From Rhodobacteraceae bacterium M382 (GTDB taxonomy: Bacteria; Pseudomonadota; Alphaproteobacteria; Rhodobacterales; Rhodobacteraceae), in assembly GCA_025141015.1 (NCBI GenBank), contig CP081098.1, forward strand, positions 3,044,501 through 3,108,500: DNA of 64,000 nt, in the 5' to 3' direction. Positions within the stretch are counted from its first letter, which is position 1, and each line of letters begins with the position of its first letter. Shown piece by piece: positions 17,339 to 26,241 of the stretch. The translations under genes and the position numbers were made by a program. The notes under the pieces are model-generated. The model ran no database searches. It was not told where the DNA came from and was given only the letters and a program-made list of their open reading frames with translations.

Positions 17339-18241
17339 TTACTTGTCGGCTTTGTCATCCTCGTCGAATTCCGCCATCAGCGGGTCGTCGAAATGGCCAT
17401 CATCCGCGTCGTCCTCGTCGTCGTAATACCCTTCGGCCCGCAGTTTTGCTTCGCGTTTGGTTTCAACCCGACGCACCAGGAAGATCGAGATTTCGTACAG
17501 ACCATAGACCACCACGAACAGGATCACCTGGGTGATCACATCCGGCGGCGTGACCAATGCGGCCAACACCAGGATCGCAACCACGGCATATTTGCGCACC
17601 GCGCCCAATCCTTCGGCGCTGACCAGACCGGCCTTGCCCATCAGGGTCAACAGCACCGGCAGCTGGAAACACATGCCAAACGCCACGATGAATTTGATCG
17701 TCAGGTTCAGGTATTCCTGGGCCGAGCCTTGGAACACCACGCTCAGCGGCGCGGCGGCGCCTTCGGCAACGGCTTCGCCCTCGGCCCCAAACTGCTGGAA
17801 CCCCAGGAAGAAATCATAGGCCAGCGGTGTCACCACATAGAACGCAAAACTGGAGCCCAGCAGGAACATGAATGGCGACGCAATCAGGAACGGCAGAAAC
17901 GCGCCTTTTTCCGAATTATACAGCCCCGGCGCCACAAACCGCCACATCTGCAACCCGATATAGGGAAACGACAGGATCAACCCGCCCAGCAACGAGACCT
18001 TGATCGCAACAAAGAAGCCCTCTTGCGGCGAGATAAAGATCAGGTCGCAATCCTGGCCCCGTTCGGACAACACCTGACACAGCGGCGCGGTCAGGAAATT
18101 GAAAATCGGGGTCGCGACAGTGAAACAGATGATCATCCCGATCAGAAACGCCACCACCGAATGAATCAAACGGGACCGCAATTCGGTCAGATGTTCGATC
18201 AACGGGGCCGAAGAATCGTCGATGTTGTCTGTCTGACTCAT
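17339..18241 (-). CDS. tatC: Sec-independent protein translocase TatC
   Basis: Core membrane receptor of the twin-arginine translocase, which binds RR-signal peptides. The 300 residues give six transmembrane helices. Family landmarks are [12 protein letters not shown] near 19-30 and [17 protein letters not shown] near 103-119, and the C-terminal tail is unusually acidic (Asp/Glu-rich from about 275). The start overlaps the tatB stop by 4 bp, and the unit ends in a strong terminator. Confidence 0.96.
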   Translation of the reverse strand: MSQTDNIDDSSAPLIEHLTELRSRLIHSVVAFLIGMIICFTVATPIFNFLTAPLCQVLSERGQDCDLIFISPQEGFFVAIKVSLLGGLILSFPYIGLQMWRFVAPGLYNSEKGAFLPFLIASPFMFLLGSSFAFYVVTPLAYDFFLGFQQFGAEGEAVAEGAAAPLSVVFQGSAQEYLNLTIKFIVAFGMCFQLPVLLTLMGKAGLVSAEGLGAVRKYAVVAILVLAALVTPPDVITQVILFVVVYGLYEISIFLVRRVETKREAKLRAEGYYDDEDDADDGHFDDPLMAEFDEDDKADK

Positions 18242-18726
18242 GATTTCGCCTCATCTTGCGGCCCGTCTTGCAGCCCGTCTTGCGGCTTCAGCGCCGCTTC
18301 GGCCTCGTCCGCCTTGGCCAACGCCTCTTCGGCTTCGCGGGCCTTGCGTTCCGCAGCCGCGCGGGCTGTCGATGCCTGGATCTTCTTGGCATCCTCGGCC
18401 CGTTGCGCGGCCAGCTTGCCGGTTTCGCTGGTGGGGTCGAACTTGGTCGGATCAATCGAGCTTGTCAGATCCTTTGTCGCCGATTTCACCCCGTCCAACG
18501 CGGTGTCCAACGGGTTGGTGGCCGCCTTGAGCCCCTTTTGCAAATCGCCCACCCCTGCTTCGTCAGCGGCGTCGTTCATGGCCTTGCTGAATTCGCGGGC
18601 CATGCCGCGCGCCTTGCCGACCCAGCGGCCGACATTGCGGAACAGGACCGGCAGGTCCTTGGGGCCCACAACGATCAGCGCCACGACGCCAATGACCAAC
18701 AGTTCGGTCCATCCAAGATCGAACAT
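18238..18726 (-). CDS. tatB: Sec-independent protein translocase TatB
   Basis: A 162-residue Tat component. It has the N-terminal membrane helix [20 protein letters not shown], then the GPKDLP hinge, an amphipathic helix ([19 protein letters not shown]) and a long Ala/Glu/Lys-rich helical tail. The Glu near residue 8 of the helix is the TatB hallmark. Its stop overlaps the tatC start; tatA lies 6 bp upstream. Confidence 0.95.
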   Translation of the reverse strand: MFDLGWTELLVIGVVALIVVGPKDLPVLFRNVGRWVGKARGMAREFSKAMNDAADEAGVGDLQKGLKAATNPLDTALDGVKSATKDLTSSIDPTKFDPTSETGKLAAQRAEDAKKIQASTARAAAERKAREAEEALAKADEAEAALKPQDGLQDGPQDEAKS

Positions 18727-18732
18727 GCGGGG

Positions 18733-18960
18733 TTATGCCTTGTCTTTGCCAGATTCGGGGTCGGTTTCCGAAGTCACGTCTTTGACCTCTTCGGTCATAT
18801 CTTCTTCCAGCTCCTTGGAGCCTTCGTTGATGCCCTTCTTGAACGATGTGATGCCTTTGCCGACTTCGCCCATCAGCGAGCTGATCTTGCCCCGTCCGAA
18901 CAGGACCAGAACCACAACAGCAATCAGCAGGATGCCGGGAAGACCGATATTGTTAAGCAT
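18733..18960 (-). CDS. tatA: Sec-independent protein translocase TatA
   Basis: A 75-residue pore-forming Tat component. It has a short membrane helix (about 6-21), the FGRGK hinge at about 22-26, and an amphipathic helix ([18 protein letters not shown]), then an acidic tail. The ATG at 18960 was chosen because the helix begins at once and AAGGAGAATACAC precedes it; ten upstream in-frame codons are not TatA-like. Confidence 0.95.
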   Translation of the reverse strand: MLNNIGLPGILLIAVVVLVLFGRGKISSLMGEVGKGITSFKKGINEGSKELEEDMTEEVKDVTSETDPESGKDKA

Positions 18961-19197
18961 GTGTATTCTCCTTGATGTCATCGGCACCATCCCCGGTGCC
19001 GGTCATATGTATGTGTGGGGTTGGTTCTACGCCCCCCCCGGTGCCGCGCAAACCCGCATGGGATCAAAACCATGGGGATACGGGTCGGAATCCGCAGAAA
19101 TTTTTGAACACCCGCATCCAACTGACAGGTTTATGTCAGTTGCTATGGGGTAAATCCACCCCATCCAAACCACCAATCACTCCAAGGAGATGGAAAA

Positions 19198-19500
19198 ATG
19201 ACAAATCACGTCGCAGAAATCGTGACTTTCAAACTGGCCCCAAATGTCAGTATCCCGGATTATATCGCGCTCAGCCAAAAGTCTGAGGCCTTCTGCCGCC
19301 AGAATCCCGGCTTTCGTCATCGCCAGCTCAGCCGTGGCGACGATGGCACCTGGACCGACTATGTCATCTGGTCCGACATGGACACGGCCCGGGCCGTGGC
19401 CGAAACCTTTACCGAACAGGAGTTCGCCCCGGCCCTGATGGCCGCCATCGTCCCCGACAGCGTCACCATGCGCCACGAAACGGTGCATTGGGCGATCTGA
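19198..19500 (+). CDS. Small ABM-like (dimeric alpha/beta barrel) protein
   Basis: A 100-residue protein. The pattern VAEIVTFKLAPNVSIPDYIALSQ, then a helix, then WTDYVIWSDMDTARAVAE (about 52-69), fits the ferredoxin-like alpha/beta fold of antibiotic-biosynthesis-monooxygenase-type proteins. No catalytic residues can be assigned. AAGGAGATGGAAAA before the ATG is a strong ribosome binding site. It is divergent from tatA across a 237-bp gap that presumably holds both promoters. Confidence 0.7.
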   Translation: MTNHVAEIVTFKLAPNVSIPDYIALSQKSEAFCRQNPGFRHRQLSRGDDGTWTDYVIWSDMDTARAVAETFTEQEFAPALMAAIVPDSVTMRHETVHWAI

Positions 19501-19648
19501 TCCCATCCTACCCGCCAAAGATCTGTCCCCCGTCCCCTGATCGGGGGGCAGATCGCGCCAAATTGCGCCGATTTCGCCCCTTGTCCCCGGTGCCAAACCC
19601 GGCAACAGTCGCCATCCGATATGACTGTTTTTCCGAATGTGGTTTTGA

Positions 19649-20188
19649 ATGACGACACCCTTTGTCTCCCTCTCCAACCTGCTCGCCGACCCGCCGTCGC
19701 TGACCGACACCCCCCTGCTTCTGATCGTCGCCGCCACCCTGGGTCTGATCGTCGCCGGTGCACTACTGTGGGCGCGCAGGCGCAAACGCCCAAAATGGAT
19801 TGTTCTGGATGGTTCCAACATCATGCATTGGAAGGACGGCACCCCACAGATCCAGCCGCTGTACCAGGTCATCCGCCATCTCGAATCCCTGGGCTATGCG
19901 CCCGGAGTGGTTTTTGACGCCAATGCCGGCTATCTGATCGCGGGGAAATACCAACACGACAGCGCTCTGGGCAAACGGCTCAAACTGCCCGTCGACCGGG
20001 TGATGGTGGTGCCCAAGGGCACCCCGGCGGACCCCTTTATCCTGACCGCCGCCCGCGACATGCAGGCCCCGATTGTGACCAACGACCGGTTTCGCGACTG
20101 GGCCCAACAATTTCCCGAAGTCCAAAAGCCGGGGTTGCTGATCCAGGGGGGATACCGGGCGGGTCAGCTGTGGTTGAAATTCGACTGA
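19649..20188 (+). CDS. Membrane-anchored NYN (Zc3h12a-like) ribonuclease domain protein
   Basis: A 179-residue protein with one N-terminal transmembrane helix (about 22-45), an Arg/Lys-rich stop-transfer (RRRKRPK), then a PIN-like NYN domain of the Zc3h12a type. Visible motifs are VLDGSNIMHW near 52-61 (first acidic site), VVFDANAGY near 90-98, VPKGTPADPFIL near 123-134 and IVTNDRFRDW near 144-153, which supply the conserved Asp residues of a metal-dependent RNase active site. Substrate RNA is unknown; activity is inferred. A 12-bp tandem repeat begins just after the stop codon. Confidence 0.8.
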   Translation: MTTPFVSLSNLLADPPSLTDTPLLLIVAATLGLIVAGALLWARRRKRPKWIVLDGSNIMHWKDGTPQIQPLYQVIRHLESLGYAPGVVFDANAGYLIAGKYQHDSALGKRLKLPVDRVMVVPKGTPADPFILTAARDMQAPIVTNDRFRDWAQQFPEVQKPGLLIQGGYRAGQLWLKFD

Positions 20189-20198
20189 CCGGGAAATG

Positions 20199-20246
20199 GA
20201 CTGGGGCATTGACTGGGGCACTGACCGGCGCATTGACTGGGGCACA
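20199..20246 (+). repeat. 12-bp tandem repeat, four copies
   Basis: Units GACTGGGGCATT, GACTGGGGCACT, GACCGGCGCATT and GACTGGGGCACA follow one another without gaps. A weaker fifth unit (20187-20198) overlaps the stop codon of the NYN gene. The repeat lies between that gene and the YafY-type regulator. Confidence 0.85.
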
Positions 20247-20301
20247 GTGTTGGCCCAGGTCCACTTGACGCCCCCGTCCCCCTGCCCCAAACCTTGATCC
20301 C

Positions 20302-20976
20302 ATGCGCCGCACCGACCGCCTTTTTGACATCATCCAGATCCTGCGCGACGGACAGTTGCACCGGGCCAAGGATATCGCCGCGCGGCTCGAAGTGTCGGTG
20401 CGCACCATCTATCGCGACATGGACACGCTGGTCGCCTCGGGTGTGCCGGTCGAAGGCGAACGTGGTGTCGGTTATATGGTGCGCGAACAGATCACCCTGC
20501 CGCCGCTGAACCTGACCCCCGAAGAGCTGGAGGCGCTGAATCTGGGCATGGCCATCGTCGCCGAGGCCGCCGATCCCGATCTCAAATCCGCCGCCCTATC
20601 GCTCAGCGACAAGATCGACGCCGTCTTGCCGACCCAGACCATCGCCGAAGCGGACGCGTGGAAATTCGCCGTCTACCCCTTTGCCGATGCGGCGCGCGGC
20701 TTTGCCCATATGGCGACCCTGCGCGCGGCGATCAAATCCCGCCAGAAACTGCACCTTAACTATCGCCGCATCGACGGCACCCTGACCAGCCGCACCATCC
20801 GTCCGTTGCATATGGAATATTGGGGGCGGGTCTGGACGCTGACCGCGTGGTGCGAATCCCGCAATGATTTCCGCGTCTTCCGCGTCGATCTGATCGAACA
20901 GGCCGACGCGCTGCCGGAACTGTTCGTGGATGAACCGGGCAAACGGCTCATCGACTATGAACCGGATCACGGCTGA
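20302..20976 (+). CDS. YafY/WYL-family transcriptional regulator
   Basis: A 224-residue DNA-binding regulator. The N-terminal HTH has DIAARLEVSVRTIYRDMDTL near 26-45, and a C-terminal WYL domain begins near 135 (MEYWGRVWTLTAWCESRNDFRVFRVDLIE, about 172-200). The name-giving WYL triplet reads WTL. WYL domains sense ligands such as nucleotides or single-stranded nucleic acid; the ligand and targets here are unknown. It converges on the GNAT gene with a 9-bp gap. Confidence 0.85.
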   Translation: MRRTDRLFDIIQILRDGQLHRAKDIAARLEVSVRTIYRDMDTLVASGVPVEGERGVGYMVREQITLPPLNLTPEELEALNLGMAIVAEAADPDLKSAALSLSDKIDAVLPTQTIAEADAWKFAVYPFADAARGFAHMATLRAAIKSRQKLHLNYRRIDGTLTSRTIRPLHMEYWGRVWTLTAWCESRNDFRVFRVDLIEQADALPELFVDEPGKRLIDYEPDHG

Positions 20977-20985
20977 CCCCGACGC

Positions 20986-21837
20986 TCAGCCCAATTCGAA
21001 CGACGTCACCCCGAATATCCGGGTCACATCCAGATCCGGCGCGGCACCGCGATACATGCGCGCGGTTTCAAACACCGGCGCTAACCCCAACGAGTGCGCC
21101 AGCGCCACCGCCTGCGCATTGGGTTCCGGCACATCCAGAAACACCTCCTGCCCGGCGGGCAGATCCTGCAACAGCCGCGCCAGCACGGTTTGCGCTGCGT
21201 CGTGCGATGTCGCCACCAGCGGCCCGATCTTAGACCCATTCCGACAGGGGCGCAGGGTGCCAAACGCCACCGTTTCCGGCCCGCGCCGCGCCCGGATCGA
21301 CAGATGCCCCGGTGCGCCCAGCCAATCTCGCCAGAACCCCTGACGGTTCGCCGGAAACACGCTGCGATCCAACGCTTCCAACGCCGCATCGGGCGCCGCC
21401 ACGATCTCCAACGTCAATTCCTCCGCCCCGGCATTCAGCGCCCGTGGCACCCCGCCATAGCGGATATTGCGCCACGCCAGATCAAAGCCGGAGCGCGCAT
21501 AATTGTCCTGCTGATCCACGACACCGTCCAGCCCGACCACCCGACCGCCCGCATGGTCCAGCGCCGCCTGCCACAGCCGCAGGCCCAATCCGCGCCCGCG
21601 CCACTGCGGCGCAACCATGTAGAACCCGAGAAAGGCAAACCCGTCGTCATAATTGACCACCGAAATCGCGGCGACCATCTCGTCCCCGATCCAGCCGCCC
21701 CAAAACCCGGCCCGATCCACCCAGGCGAAACAGGCGGCATCCTGATGGCCCGGATTCCAGCCTTCGGCCGCCGCCCAATCCACGGCGCGCGCCACATCGC
21801 GGATGCCCATCACCCGAATGTCGAAATTGTCTGTCAT
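20986..21837 (-). CDS. GNAT family N-acetyltransferase (YitH-like two-domain)
   Basis: A 283-residue protein. An N-terminal GNAT domain has the acetyl-CoA loop VAPQWRGRGLGLRLW near 74-88. The second half (PRALNAGAEELTLEIV onward) matches the C-terminal acetyltransferase-like domain of YitH-type proteins, ending EPNAQAVALAHSLGLAPVFETARMYRG (about 241-267), a typical GNAT end. The acceptor is unknown. I chose the ATG at 21837 because the first GNAT strand (FDIRVMGI) begins there; upstream in-frame codons overlap no domain. Confidence 0.82.
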   Translation of the reverse strand: MTDNFDIRVMGIRDVARAVDWAAAEGWNPGHQDAACFAWVDRAGFWGGWIGDEMVAAISVVNYDDGFAFLGFYMVAPQWRGRGLGLRLWQAALDHAGGRVVGLDGVVDQQDNYARSGFDLAWRNIRYGGVPRALNAGAEELTLEIVAAPDAALEALDRSVFPANRQGFWRDWLGAPGHLSIRARRGPETVAFGTLRPCRNGSKIGPLVATSHDAAQTVLARLLQDLPAGQEVFLDVPEPNAQAVALAHSLGLAPVFETARMYRGAAPDLDVTRIFGVTSFELG

Positions 21838-21887
21838 TGGTTGTGTCCTGCCCACCCAGTCATTCCTGCCCGGTCCTTTTCGACCGC

Positions 21888-21921
21888 ACAGTCGCACACT
21901 CAGGACAGTCGCACACTCAGG
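21888..21921. repeat. Perfect 17-bp tandem duplication
   Basis: ACAGTCGCACACTCAGG occurs twice back to back (21888-21904 and 21905-21921). The right-hand copy contains the stop codon of the ABC ATPase gene (minus strand), so the other copy is an extra stop-containing unit just downstream. Confidence 0.9.
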
Positions 21922-23017
21922 CCGGGAAGACAAAGCAGCGATTGCGCCGCACGGTCAACCACATCACACGCCCCTCTTCGGGCAGAAACACATTGGGAAC
22001 CGTCGCCTTCAGCACCGATCCGTCGTAATCCATGCGAAATTCAACCAGGCTCTCATGTCCCAGAAACCGCGCCCGTGTCACCACGCCGCGCGCCGCAACC
22101 CCATCGCTGGGCGTGGGCAGCGGGCCGCCGCCCTGGCGGTCGAAATCCAGGCGCACATGCTGGGGGCGAAACACGATGTCCACCTCGGTGCCATCCGGCA
22201 CGCCGGGTGCCAGAAACTGACCAAAGGGGGTCTGCGCCAAAGCCCCTTGAACTGTCGATCTCAACACGTTGGTATCACTGAAAAAAGCCACCGCCGCGCG
22301 ATCAACGGGGCGGGTATAGACATTATAGGGCGCGCCCTGCTGCACGATCTTGCCGCCGCGCATCAGCGCGATTTCATCGGCCATGCGCATGGCCTCTTCG
22401 GGTTCATGCGTGACCAGCAGAACCGCGGTGTCTTCTTCCTTGAGCAGGCTCAGGGTTTCGTCGCGCACCCCGTCCCGCAGCCGGTTGTCCAGCCCAGAAA
22501 ACGGTTCATCCATCAACATGATCCGCGGCCGCGGTGCCAGCGCCCGCGCCAATGCCACCCGCTGTTGTTCCCCACCCGACAATTGATGCGGATAACCATC
22601 GATGAACCGGGTCAGATGCACCCGCTCCAACAGCTCCTCAACCCGGGCGCGTTTCTCCTCGCGCGGACCGTTCAACCCAAAGGCCACATTTTCGGCCACG
22701 CTCAGATGTGGAAACAGGGCAAAATCCTGGAACATCAACCCGATCTCGCGCCGTTCGGGCGGCACCCGGAACACCGTGTCGCAGATCAGCTTGCCATCCA
22801 CATAAATTTCGCCGGAATCCTGCATTTCGACGCCGGCAATCATCCGCAACGTGGTGGATTTCCCGCATCCTGACGGCCCCAGCAGACAGGTCACCTGCCC
22901 GGCCTGAATGCGCAATGACACGTCATCCACAACCGCACGCCCTTCGAAATGGCGCACCAGATTGCGGATTTCCAACCGCGGGGCCGGCACAGGCTGCGAA
23001 AGAGAATGTGGGGTCAT
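21917..23017 (-). CDS. FbpC/PotA-type ABC transporter ATP-binding protein
   Basis: A 366-residue ATPase of the iron(III)/polyamine/sulfate importer class. Walker A is LGPSGCGKST near 45-54, the signature LSGGEQQRVALARA near 143-156 and Walker B LMDEPFSGLD near 165-174. A C-terminal TOBE-like regulatory domain follows (about 280-366). FbpC-like iron importers fit best by eye, but no permease or binding-protein gene is in the window, so it is an orphan here. I chose the ATG at 23017; 30 upstream in-frame codons look non-coding. A 17-bp duplication lies at its 3' end. Confidence 0.82.
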   Translation of the reverse strand: MTPHSLSQPVPAPRLEIRNLVRHFEGRAVVDDVSLRIQAGQVTCLLGPSGCGKSTTLRMIAGVEMQDSGEIYVDGKLICDTVFRVPPERREIGLMFQDFALFPHLSVAENVAFGLNGPREEKRARVEELLERVHLTRFIDGYPHQLSGGEQQRVALARALAPRPRIMLMDEPFSGLDNRLRDGVRDETLSLLKEEDTAVLLVTHEPEEAMRMADEIALMRGGKIVQQGAPYNVYTRPVDRAAVAFFSDTNVLRSTVQGALAQTPFGQFLAPGVPDGTEVDIVFRPQHVRLDFDRQGGGPLPTPSDGVAARGVVTRARFLGHESLVEFRMDYDGSVLKATVPNVFLPEEGRVMWLTVRRNRCFVFPA

Positions 23018-23113
23018 GCGGCCTCGTTCAGGTTTCCGATCAAAATCATCGGATATAACATGCAGATAGCAACCCCGCCCAGCGGGTGCAAGTCGGCTGT
23101 TGGCCAACCGGAC

Positions 23114-24235
23114 TCACGCTGGCCCAAGATCAAAATCCACGCCATCATGCAGCGTGCCGTTCACCATGACCTCGATGCGATGCGCCCCCGGCATCAGCTG
23201 GAATGTGGTGGCATCCGCCTTGAGCCTGTGCCGCTTTGTCAGCGCCAGCCCCCCGGCTCCCAACCGGGCCTGCTTCCATTTGAACACCTTGACCGACACC
23301 GTCCCGCTGGGGCGCAGAAAATGCATCCGATAATCGACCAGAACCGGCGTCCCCTCGGGGCCGGACAGATGGCAGGCGAATGTGACAGCCTCCCCGATCC
23401 GCGCCACCGGTGTCGTCATCTCCAACCGGGCCGTCACCGGCGCCTGCGGGTCATATCCCAACATCGCCATCGCGTCGGGATGGCCCGCCTTGATCAGCCC
23501 GCGCAACGCATGCGACGTCATCCAACGCAATTCCTCCGGCCGCTGACGCCCCTGCGCATGCCAGCGCGTCAACCGGTCGATCACCAGATCCGGGTTCTTT
23601 TTGGTTATATCGTTCAGATGGTTGGCCACAGACCGGGTGACATAGCGGGTGGGGTCGCAATGCAGCCGATCCAACAACGGCAACGGCTCCTCCAGCGCCA
23701 GGCTCACCGCCTGCCCCCAGGGCAGACGCGGACGGGTGCCTTCGCTGACCAGACGGCGCACATGATAGCTGTCGTGATCTGCCCAGCTCTCCATCCGGGC
23801 CAGAACCTCCTGTGGCCAGCGGTTCAGAAACGGGCGGATCGCCCATTCCATCGAAAACCGCTGGGTCAGCGCCGCGATCAGATCCAGCGACAGGTCGGGA
23901 TGCGCCGCGACACCGCGCTGCACCACCCATTCCCCCAACGGGGCAAAGATGAAATCGCCAAAATCATCATCCGTCAGATCGGGGTCCAACGGCGGCGGTA
24001 GCGCCGCCATCAAAACAGGGGCCACCTCGGGCAGATCCCCCGGCACCACGTCGCCCATCACCTGCGCGATCCAGGTGATGCGCTCCTTTAACTCCAGATC
24101 GCTCAACCGCGACATCACACGGGCTTCAAAGGCATCGCCATCAAACCCGGCATCGGCCGCGGAAAAAAGGCCCGCAAGATAGCGGACCTTTTCGACGTTG
24201 AACAACTGGTCCTTCAGCGAAAATCCCGACGCCAT
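23114..24235 (-). CDS. AlkC-type DNA alkylation repair protein
   Basis: A 373-residue HEAT-repeat DNA glycosylase expected to remove N3/N7-alkylated purines. The start FSLKDQLFNVEKVRYLAGLF (residues 5-24) is typical of AlkC. HEAT-like helices run to about 260, with the conserved MEWAIRPFL near 130-138 and YVTRSVANHLNDI near 198-210. The last about 100 residues are beta-rich (from ARLEMTTPVARIGEAVTF) and fit the Ig-like domain known in some AlkC proteins. It abuts the SDR gene by 3 bp, so the two are probably cotranscribed. Confidence 0.86.
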   Translation of the reverse strand: MASGFSLKDQLFNVEKVRYLAGLFSAADAGFDGDAFEARVMSRLSDLELKERITWIAQVMGDVVPGDLPEVAPVLMAALPPPLDPDLTDDDFGDFIFAPLGEWVVQRGVAAHPDLSLDLIAALTQRFSMEWAIRPFLNRWPQEVLARMESWADHDSYHVRRLVSEGTRPRLPWGQAVSLALEEPLPLLDRLHCDPTRYVTRSVANHLNDITKKNPDLVIDRLTRWHAQGRQRPEELRWMTSHALRGLIKAGHPDAMAMLGYDPQAPVTARLEMTTPVARIGEAVTFACHLSGPEGTPVLVDYRMHFLRPSGTVSVKVFKWKQARLGAGGLALTKRHRLKADATTFQLMPGAHRIEVMVNGTLHDGVDFDLGPA

Positions 24236-24238
24236 GGA

Positions 24239-25018
24239 TTACATTGTCGAATTGGTGGCACCGCCATCCAACAGGATGTTTTGCCCGACCATGAATCCAG
24301 CAAGCTGGGAACACATGAACGCACAGGTCGCGCCAAATTCCTCGCGGGTGCCATAGCGGCCCGCCGGAATGGTGGCACAGCGGTTCACCTTGGCCTGTTC
24401 GATCGAAATCCCCTGGGCCTGTGCTGCGCCGCCATCCAGCGACACCGCCCGATCCGTGGCATGGATGCCCGGTTGCAGGTTGTTGATCGTCACGCCGGAT
24501 CCGGCGACCTGGCGCGCGGTGCCCGCAACATAGCCGGTCAACCCGGCGCGGGCCGAATTGGACAGGCCCAGCACCCCGATGGGGGCCTTGACCGACACCG
24601 AAGTGATATTGACCACCCGGCCCCAGCCACGTGCCATCATGCCCGGCACCAATGCCTTGATCAACGCAATCGGGGCCAGCATGTTGGCATCCAGCGCCTG
24701 AATGAAATCGTCGCGGTCCCAATCGGTCCACATCCCCGGAGGCGGCCCGCCCGCATTGGTCACCAGAATGTCCACGTCTTTGGCGGCCTCCAGCACCCTG
24801 GCCTGCCCGTCGGGTGTGGTCACATCGGCGGCCACCGTCACCACGTCGACCCCATAGGTGTCGCGAATCTTCTGCGCCGATTCCTCCAGCGCCGCGCTGC
24901 CCCGCGCATTCATCACCAGATCCACGCCCGCATCGGCCAGCGCCTCGGCACAGCCCAGCCCCAGCCCCTTGCTGGACGCACAGACCAGCGCCCGTTTCCC
25001 GGAAATTCCCAGATCCAT
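24239..25018 (-). CDS. SDR family protein lacking the Tyr-Lys pair
   Basis: A 259-residue Rossmann-fold protein related to FabG-type reductases. The cofactor loop is CASSKGLGLG near 13-22 and NAGG is at 88-91. The active-site Ser is kept (Ser140 in NITS), but the position of YxxxK reads SNSAR (Ser153, Arg157). Some FabG-like subfamilies share this feature and may use other chemistry. Substrate unknown. It lies 3 bp from the AlkC-type gene and is divergent from the Hint-domain gene. Confidence 0.82.
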   Translation of the reverse strand: MDLGISGKRALVCASSKGLGLGCAEALADAGVDLVMNARGSAALEESAQKIRDTYGVDVVTVAADVTTPDGQARVLEAAKDVDILVTNAGGPPPGMWTDWDRDDFIQALDANMLAPIALIKALVPGMMARGWGRVVNITSVSVKAPIGVLGLSNSARAGLTGYVAGTARQVAGSGVTINNLQPGIHATDRAVSLDGGAAQAQGISIEQAKVNRCATIPAGRYGTREEFGATCAFMCSQLAGFMVGQNILLDGGATNSTM

Positions 25019-25232
25019 CAGCCCTCTCCCTTGGCTATCCTCGTTGGCAAAACGACTAACACCCGGTCGCAGGGGTTGACCAGCGCAAACACCATCCCCA
25101 ATTCCACAGACAGAAAGGGCTCAAAAACTTCTGGGATTTGACCGACTATGGCCATATTCTGGGGCGACCCTGTCCACAGCCCCGGCATTGCCCCGGGATT
25201 TTGGATCAGCTCAATCAAGGCAGGTGTGTTTC

Positions 25233-26237
25233 GTGTTTTCTGAAAACGGTTCCGTTCAATCCTATCCCGTCTACCCGGCTGATGGCCTGCGCGTTGTTGC
25301 CGGGGCCAATCTTGGCGATGGTGTCGGGCTCATGGATGAGCTGGACCTGGACGATATCTACCAGCTCAGATCCGGCATCAGCGCCGACCGCCTGTCGCTG
25401 ATGGCCCGGCTCGACAACAGCTTTGGCATCGCCGCCGACAGCGAAGCCGGCACCGCAGGCAACGCGCTGCACCTGGATTGCACCCTGTCCTTCATGTCGC
25501 CGGACGGGTCGACCACCGACATCCTGCTGCTGGTCGAAGTCGACCTGGACGGGCTGATCGTGGGCCTGCACCTGCTGCCGCTGGTGCCGCTGGTGGCCCA
25601 GACCGAATACACATTGCTGAAAACCAGCCGCGAATCGGCGCGGCGCAAATTTGCCGAACTGGCCTCGGTGTCCTTTACCCGCGGCACCCGCATCACCCTG
25701 GCGTCAGGGGCCCAGATCCCGATCGAAGAGCTGACCGTCGGCGACCGCGTGCTGACCCGCGACGATGGCGTGCAACCGATCCGCTGGATCGGCCAGAACA
25801 CGGTGCGCGCCACCGGCGCCATGGCCCCGGTTCTGATCCGGGCCGGCGCGCTGAACAACGCCGGTGACCTGTTGGTCAGCCCCGACCACCGATTGTTCGT
25901 CTATCAACGCAGCGACCGCATCGGTGCGGGCCATTCCGAAATCCTGGTCACTGCCCGCCACCTGATCAACGGCGAGTCCGTTGTCCGCGTCGAAGGCGGC
26001 TTTGTCGATTACTTCCAGCTGCTGTTTGACCGTCACCACATCATCTACGCCGAAGGCATCGCCGCAGAATCCCTGCTGCTGGACCCGTCGACCAAACCCG
26101 CCGTCCCCGGCGAACTGCTGAAAAAGCTCGCCACGACCCGCCACGGGCGACGCGATGACCACGGGATCGACGTGCAAAAAAACCTGCTCGACCGCCCAGA
26201 CGCCATCGACCTGCTGCGCCGCGCCTCGACGCGGTAA
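25233..26237 (+). CDS. Hint (Hedgehog/intein) domain protein
   Basis: A 334-residue protein. An N-terminal region of unknown fold (about 1-140) is followed by a Hint_2-type domain (about 145-290): SFTRGTRI near 147-154, PIEELTVGDRVLTRDDGVQPIRWIG near 163-187, and SPDHRLFVY. These domains are common in secreted Rhodobacteraceae proteins. The residue where the splicing nucleophile Cys is normal is Ser147. I chose the GTG at 25233, preceded by AAGGCAGG; the same frame continues upstream to 25188 but reads poorly. It is convergent with the BrnA-like gene (4-bp gap). Confidence 0.78.
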   Translation: MFSENGSVQSYPVYPADGLRVVAGANLGDGVGLMDELDLDDIYQLRSGISADRLSLMARLDNSFGIAADSEAGTAGNALHLDCTLSFMSPDGSTTDILLLVEVDLDGLIVGLHLLPLVPLVAQTEYTLLKTSRESARRKFAELASVSFTRGTRITLASGAQIPIEELTVGDRVLTRDDGVQPIRWIGQNTVRATGAMAPVLIRAGALNNAGDLLVSPDHRLFVYQRSDRIGAGHSEILVTARHLINGESVVRVEGGFVDYFQLLFDRHHIIYAEGIAAESLLLDPSTKPAVPGELLKKLATTRHGRRDDHGIDVQKNLLDRPDAIDLLRRASTR

Positions 26238-26241
26238 TACT

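Noticed and set aside
16472-19153. An 893-codon open frame on the plus strand opposite the TPR protein and tatABC
   Set aside because: It spans recognised minus-strand genes, including the whole tat operon, and carries no domain or start signal.
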